Program-made: the position numbers and the translations under genes
Part shown: positions 60,609-64,000 of the stretch, in pieces
Layout: every line of letters begins with the position of its first letter
Numbering within the stretch: the stretch's first letter is position 1
Notes under the pieces: generated by a model
Databases searched by the model: none
The model's input: the letters and a program-made list of their open reading frames with translations, nothing else
Told to the model about the DNA's origin: nothing
DNA from: Streptomyces sp. NK08204
GTDB taxonomy: Bacteria > Actinomycetota > Actinomycetes > Streptomycetales > Streptomycetaceae
NCBI RefSeq assembly: GCF_020400585.1
Contig: NZ_JAINVF010000002.1
Coordinates: 434,001-498,000, forward strand
Direction of reading: 5' to 3'
DNA: 64,000 nucleotides

Positions 60609-61976
60609 ATGAGCCAGCAGGGGGGCAGGCCCGCGCGCCAAGAGGACGACTGGTGGCGGGAGCTGTACGACGACTCCACCGACGACACGGGCCCCACGCA
60701 GGCGCCCGACTCCCTGGACGACCGCTTCGCGTCGGCGAGGAGCACCGTGGCGGCCCATGAACCGTCTGCCGAGCCGGCGCAGCCCGCGCCGCCGGCCGAG
60801 CCCGCGCCGCCGGCCGAGTCCGCGCCGCCGGCCGAGTCCGCGCCGCCGGCCGAGTCCGCGCCGCCGGCCGAGTCCGCGCCGCCGGCCGAGTCCGCCGGGC
60901 GCGTGGAGCCTGCCGTACCCGCGCAGCGCACCGCGGAGCCCGTCGCCGGACCGGTGGCCGGGCAGCCCGCCCCCACCCTCACGCCCACGCCGTCCTCGGC
61001 TCTGCCCGCACCCACCGACTACGTGGGCTCCGGGCCGCCCACCTACGACCCCGAGCCCACCGCTCTCCCGCCCGCCGACCCGGACCAGTTGGACGAACTC
61101 GTCGCCGACACCGTGCTGGACGGGGCGCGTTGCGGGGCGTGCACGCTGCGGGCGGTGTCGCTGCGCGGGGACTCGGCGCGATACCGGGGCGAGCCGCGCC
61201 GGGACGCGCTGCTCACCGCGCGGTTCGGCGCGGGGGAGCAGGCGCTCGTGCTGGTCGCGATGGCGACCGGCACGCGGGCGGTGCCGGGCGCGCACCGGGC
61301 GGCGGCCGAGGCGTGCCGGTGGATCGGGCGGGCCGTGGGCCGCAGCCACCAGCGGCTGGCCGAGGACATCCGGGCCGCCCGGCGCGACGACCTGAAGTCG
61401 GGGCTGCACCGGCTGACGGACCGCAGCCTCGGCAGGCTCCGGGCGAGCGCCGCCGAGCGGGGCGCCGACCCGGAGGAGTACCCGGCGTACCTGCGCTGCC
61501 TGCTGCTGCCCGCCCATCCGGACTGCCGTACCCGCGTGTTCTTCGGTGTCGGCGACGGTGGACTGTTCCGGCTGCGGGACGGCGAGTGGCAGGACATCGA
61601 ACCGCACGTCCCCCCGGACGACACCACCGGCGCACCGGTCCCCGGCTTCGGCTCGCTGCCCGCGGAGACACCCGGGGGCGACCGGCTCACCATGGACCTC
61701 GGCATCACGACGGCGCCGAGCCCGCACGAGCCGGCCCCGCCGCCACGCGAACGCTTCCGCTTCCGCGCCTCGGTGGGCCGCCCGGGTGACGCCCTGGTGA
61801 TGTGCAGCGCGGGCCTGGCCGAGCCGCTGCACGGCGAGCCCGCGCTCTGCGCCTACCTGGCGCGGCGCTGGTCCGGCCGTACCCCACCAGGGCTCGCCGC
61901 GTTCCTCGCGGACGCCCAGGTGCGCGTGAAGGGGTACGCGGACGACCGTACGGTCGTGGCTGTCTGGGAGGCGTAA
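60609..61976 (+). CDS. PP2C-like phosphatase with Pro/Ala repeat linker
   Basis: 455 residues. An acidic head (RQEDDWWRELYDDSTDD), a Pro/Ala/Glu linker with six PPAES-type repeats, then a PP2C-fold region from about residue 150 (CTLRAVSLRGDSARYRGEPR, RDALLTARFG, RVFFGVGDGGLFRLRDGEWQ, ALVMCSAGLAEPLHGEP, DDRTVVAVWEA). RGDSARYRGEPR replaces the G.S+.+G of actinobacterial PP2C, and the terminal DDRT Asp fits metal binding, so some activity is plausible. ATG 60600 is also in frame. Target unknown. Confidence 0.8.
   Translation: MSQQGGRPARQEDDWWRELYDDSTDDTGPTQAPDSLDDRFASARSTVAAHEPSAEPAQPAPPAEPAPPAESAPPAESAPPAESAPPAESAPPAESAGRVEPAVPAQRTAEPVAGPVAGQPAPTLTPTPSSALPAPTDYVGSGPPTYDPEPTALPPADPDQLDELVADTVLDGARCGACTLRAVSLRGDSARYRGEPRRDALLTARFGAGEQALVLVAMATGTRAVPGAHRAAAEACRWIGRAVGRSHQRLAEDIRAARRDDLKSGLHRLTDRSLGRLRASAAERGADPEEYPAYLRCLLLPAHPDCRTRVFFGVGDGGLFRLRDGEWQDIEPHVPPDDTTGAPVPGFGSLPAETPGGDRLTMDLGITTAPSPHEPAPPPRERFRFRASVGRPGDALVMCSAGLAEPLHGEPALCAYLARRWSGRTPPGLAAFLADAQVRVKGYADDRTVVAVWEA
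60786..60893 (+). repeat. Six in-frame copies of an 18-bp coding repeat
   Basis: GCGCCGCCGGCCGAGTCC repeats six times without indels inside the PP2C gene, encoding A-P-P-A-E-S units; only the first differs (CCC for TCC, so A-P-P-A-E-P). Near-perfect DNA identity points to recent slippage. Confidence 0.95.
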
Positions 61977-62003
61977 CCGACAACGCTGTGACTGTATGGA
62001 GTC

Positions 62004-63746
62004 ATGGCCAAACAGAACGTCGCCGAGCAGTTCGTCGACATCCTCGTCCGCGCCGGGGTGCGCCGCCTCTACGGCGTGGTCGGCGACAGCCTCAACCCTG
62101 TCGTGGACGCCGTCCGCCGCAACGCGGCCATCGACTGGATCCACGTGCGCCACGAGGAGACCGCCGCCTTCGCGGCCGGTGCCGAGGCCCAGATCACCGG
62201 GAAACTGACCGCCTGCGCCGGTTCCTGCGGGCCGGGCAACCTGCACCTGATCAACGGCCTGTACGACGCCCACCGTTCCATGGCCCCGGTGCTCGCACTC
62301 GCCTCGCACATCCCCGCCGGCGAGATCGGCCTCGGCTACTTCCAGGAGACCCACCCCGACCGGCTGTTCCAGGAGTGCAGCCACTACAGCGAGCTGATCT
62401 CCAGCCCGAAGCAGATGCCCCGGCTGCTGCACACCGCCATCCAGCACGCGGTCGGGCGGAGCGGCGTGAGCGTGGTGACGCTGCCCGGAGACATCGCCGC
62501 CGAACCCGCCCCGGAGAAGGCCCCGCAGAGCGCCCTGGTCACCTCCCGGCCCACCGTCCGGCCCGGCGACGCCGAGATCGACCGGCTGGCGGAGATGATC
62601 GACGCCGCCGAGAAGGTCACCCTGTTCTGCGGCAGTGGGACGGCCGGTGCGCACGCCGAGGTGATGGAGTTCGCCGGGAAGATCAAGTCACCGGTGGGGC
62701 ACGCCCTGCGCGGGAAGGAGTTCATCCAGTACGACAACCCGTACGACGTCGGCATGAGCGGACTGCTCGGCTACGGCGCCGCCTACGAGGCCACCCACGA
62801 GTGCGACCTGCTGATCCTGCTCGGCACCGACTTCCCGTACAACGCCTTCCTGCCGGACGACGTGCGGATCGCCCAGATCGACGTGCGGCCGGAGGTCCTC
62901 GGCCGCCGCTGCCGGCTCGACCTCGCCGTGTGGGGCGACGTACGCGAGACGCTGCGCTGCCTGATCCCGCGGGTGAAGGAGAAGACCAGCCGGCGTTTCC
63001 TCGACAGGATGCTGAAGAAACACGCCGACGCGTTGGAGGGCGTCGTCAAGGCGTACACGAGGAAGGTCGACAAGCACGTCCCGGTCCACCCCGAGTACGT
63101 GGCCGCCGTACTCGACGAAGTCGCCGACGACAACGCCGTGTTCACGGTCGACACCGGTATGTGCAATGTGTGGGCCGCCCGGTACGTCTCGCCCAACGGG
63201 CGCCGCCGGATCATCGGTTCGTTCTCGCACGGTTCGATGGCGAACGCGCTGCCCATGGCGATCGGCGCGCAGTTCACCGACCGGGACCGCCAGGTGGTGT
63301 CGATGTCCGGGGACGGCGGGTTCGCCATGTTGATGGGCGACTTCCTGACGCTCGTACAGCACAACCTGCCCGTCAAGGTCGTCCTGTTCAACAACTCCTC
63401 CCTCAGCATGGTGGAGTTGGAGATGCTGGTCGCCGGACTTCCCTCCTACGGCACCGCCAACACCAACCCCGACTTCGCCGCCGTGGCCCGCGCCTGCGGT
63501 GCCCACGGGGTGCGGGTGGAGCATCCCAAGCAGCTCGCCGGCGCGCTGAAGGAGGCCTTCAGGCACAAGGGGCCCGCGCTGGTGGACGTGGTGACCGATC
63601 CGAACGCGCTGTCCATCCCGCCGAAGATCAGCACCGAGATGGTCACCGGCTTCGCCCTGTCCGCATCGAAGATCGTGCTGGACGGCGGTGTGGGCCGCAT
63701 GCTCCAGATGGCCCGCTCCAATCTGCGCAACGTCCCCCGGCCGTGA
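62004..63746 (+). CDS. poxB: Thiamine pyrophosphate-dependent pyruvate dehydrogenase (quinone)
   Basis: 580 residues of the PoxB family: NVAEQFVDILVRAGVRRLYG, VVGDSLNPVVDAV, the catalytic Glu in RHEETAAFAA, FAD-domain LLGYGAAYEATHECDLLILL, and the TPP/Mg motif MSGDGGFAMLMGDFLTL through FNNSSLSMVE. It decarboxylates pyruvate to acetate and CO2, passing electrons to membrane quinone via FAD. GGAG lies 2 nt before ATG 62004, so a leaderless or atypical initiation is possible. The C terminus is longer than the core fold, as in E. coli PoxB where it binds membrane. Confidence 0.94.
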   Translation: MAKQNVAEQFVDILVRAGVRRLYGVVGDSLNPVVDAVRRNAAIDWIHVRHEETAAFAAGAEAQITGKLTACAGSCGPGNLHLINGLYDAHRSMAPVLALASHIPAGEIGLGYFQETHPDRLFQECSHYSELISSPKQMPRLLHTAIQHAVGRSGVSVVTLPGDIAAEPAPEKAPQSALVTSRPTVRPGDAEIDRLAEMIDAAEKVTLFCGSGTAGAHAEVMEFAGKIKSPVGHALRGKEFIQYDNPYDVGMSGLLGYGAAYEATHECDLLILLGTDFPYNAFLPDDVRIAQIDVRPEVLGRRCRLDLAVWGDVRETLRCLIPRVKEKTSRRFLDRMLKKHADALEGVVKAYTRKVDKHVPVHPEYVAAVLDEVADDNAVFTVDTGMCNVWAARYVSPNGRRRIIGSFSHGSMANALPMAIGAQFTDRDRQVVSMSGDGGFAMLMGDFLTLVQHNLPVKVVLFNNSSLSMVELEMLVAGLPSYGTANTNPDFAAVARACGAHGVRVEHPKQLAGALKEAFRHKGPALVDVVTDPNALSIPPKISTEMVTGFALSASKIVLDGGVGRMLQMARSNLRNVPRP

Positions 63747-63957
63747 ACCCGCCGCCCCCGCACGACGCGGAACGTCGGTTTCCGGACATTTTCCCGTCGC
63801 GCGGCGGCGGCCGGACACCCGGTGCCGGGGGCGCCGTCCCTCCGTGCCGGGGCGAACGGGTTGCCGTACGGCGACCGCCCGGTGTCCCGCGGCGGTCCAA
63901 GCGGGCGCGGCGCGAGCGGGAGGGGGCCGCAGGACCGGTGAGCAGGGGCGTCGAACA
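63747..63957. other. Gene-free spacer after poxB
   Basis: No gene or strong terminator seen. A weak stem CGGAA/TTCCG lies at about 63769-63784, and G/C-rich sequence follows. Confidence 0.4.
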
Positions 63958-64000
63958 GTGGCCGAACAGGCGGGCGTGGCCGGGCCGCAAGGAGTGTGCG
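63958..64000 (+). CDS. Possible start of a further gene (cut by window end)
   Basis: GTG 63958 opens a frame reading MAEQAGVAGPQGVC to the edge, with a purine-rich stretch (AGCAGGGG) about 10 nt upstream. Only 14 codons are visible, so this is a guess based on codon bias. Confidence 0.25.
   Translation, partial: MAEQAGVAGPQGVC

Overview
The window looks like a chromosomal segment of a Streptomyces or close relative. Most of it is about 70-75% G+C, with strong third-position GC bias and many GTG starts. Gene content fits: a GlgX/TreY pair, a SAV2148-type protein, an Rv2466c-type mycothiol-linked oxidoreductase, an F420-type PPOX protein and a Tat/Sec-rich secretome. No rRNA, tRNA, CRISPR array or intact insertion sequence was seen.

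Layout. 1-2400: a lower-GC three-gene minus-strand operon (PSD-like pyruvoyl decarboxylase, guanidine-modifying hydrolase, MATE exporter) cut by the window edge; it may be a small biosynthesis/export cassette. 2400-3430: a mosaic of a 136-bp copied piece of treY, an RsbW-like ATPase domain and a PIN-toxin remnant. 3545-8154: treY and glgX. 8467-10756: two secreted proteins that together look like a copper amine oxidase split into two genes. 10869-15360: SAV2148-family protein, two overlapping DnaQ-type exonuclease genes (the first truncated) and a HEAT-repeat protein, the latter part lower in GC. 15591-22619: phosphotransferase, MMPL transporter, DUF1697, PanE-like reductase, a nine-copy 14-bp repeat and a CPFA-type DsbA/Rv2466c protein.

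22665-31927 is a nearly complete sulfur assimilation operon on the minus strand, read sir, small Zn-ribbon gene, cysH, cysC, cysD, cysN, ssuA, ssuB, ssuC, sirohydrochlorin chelatase. It couples sulfate activation and reduction, sulfonate uptake and siroheme synthesis, behind a promoter packed with palindromes. 32265-49070 holds mostly single genes: GNAT, secreted protein, GAF regulator, AidB-like dehydrogenase, BrkB-like protein, AraC, two VOC proteins, ArsR-rhodanese, a PEP mutase/isocitrate lyase family protein coupled to a small secreted peptide, carboxylesterase, MmuM, TetR and an MFS transporter.

49188-52312 has a GH2 beta-galactosidase preceded by a decayed sugar ABC permease, the residue of a sugar uptake operon. 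52515-54586 pairs a NimA-like flavoprotein with a radical SAM protein carrying a non-canonical CX8CX2C cluster motif. A decayed gene with an HX3CX2C zinc motif follows. 55387-59070 is centred on RsgA, with a 23-codon upstream ORF and a hairpin over its ribosome site, then an Ada-AlkA fusion coupled to Ogt, and a PPOX flavoprotein. The window ends with a GDSL hydrolase, a PP2C phosphatase and PoxB.
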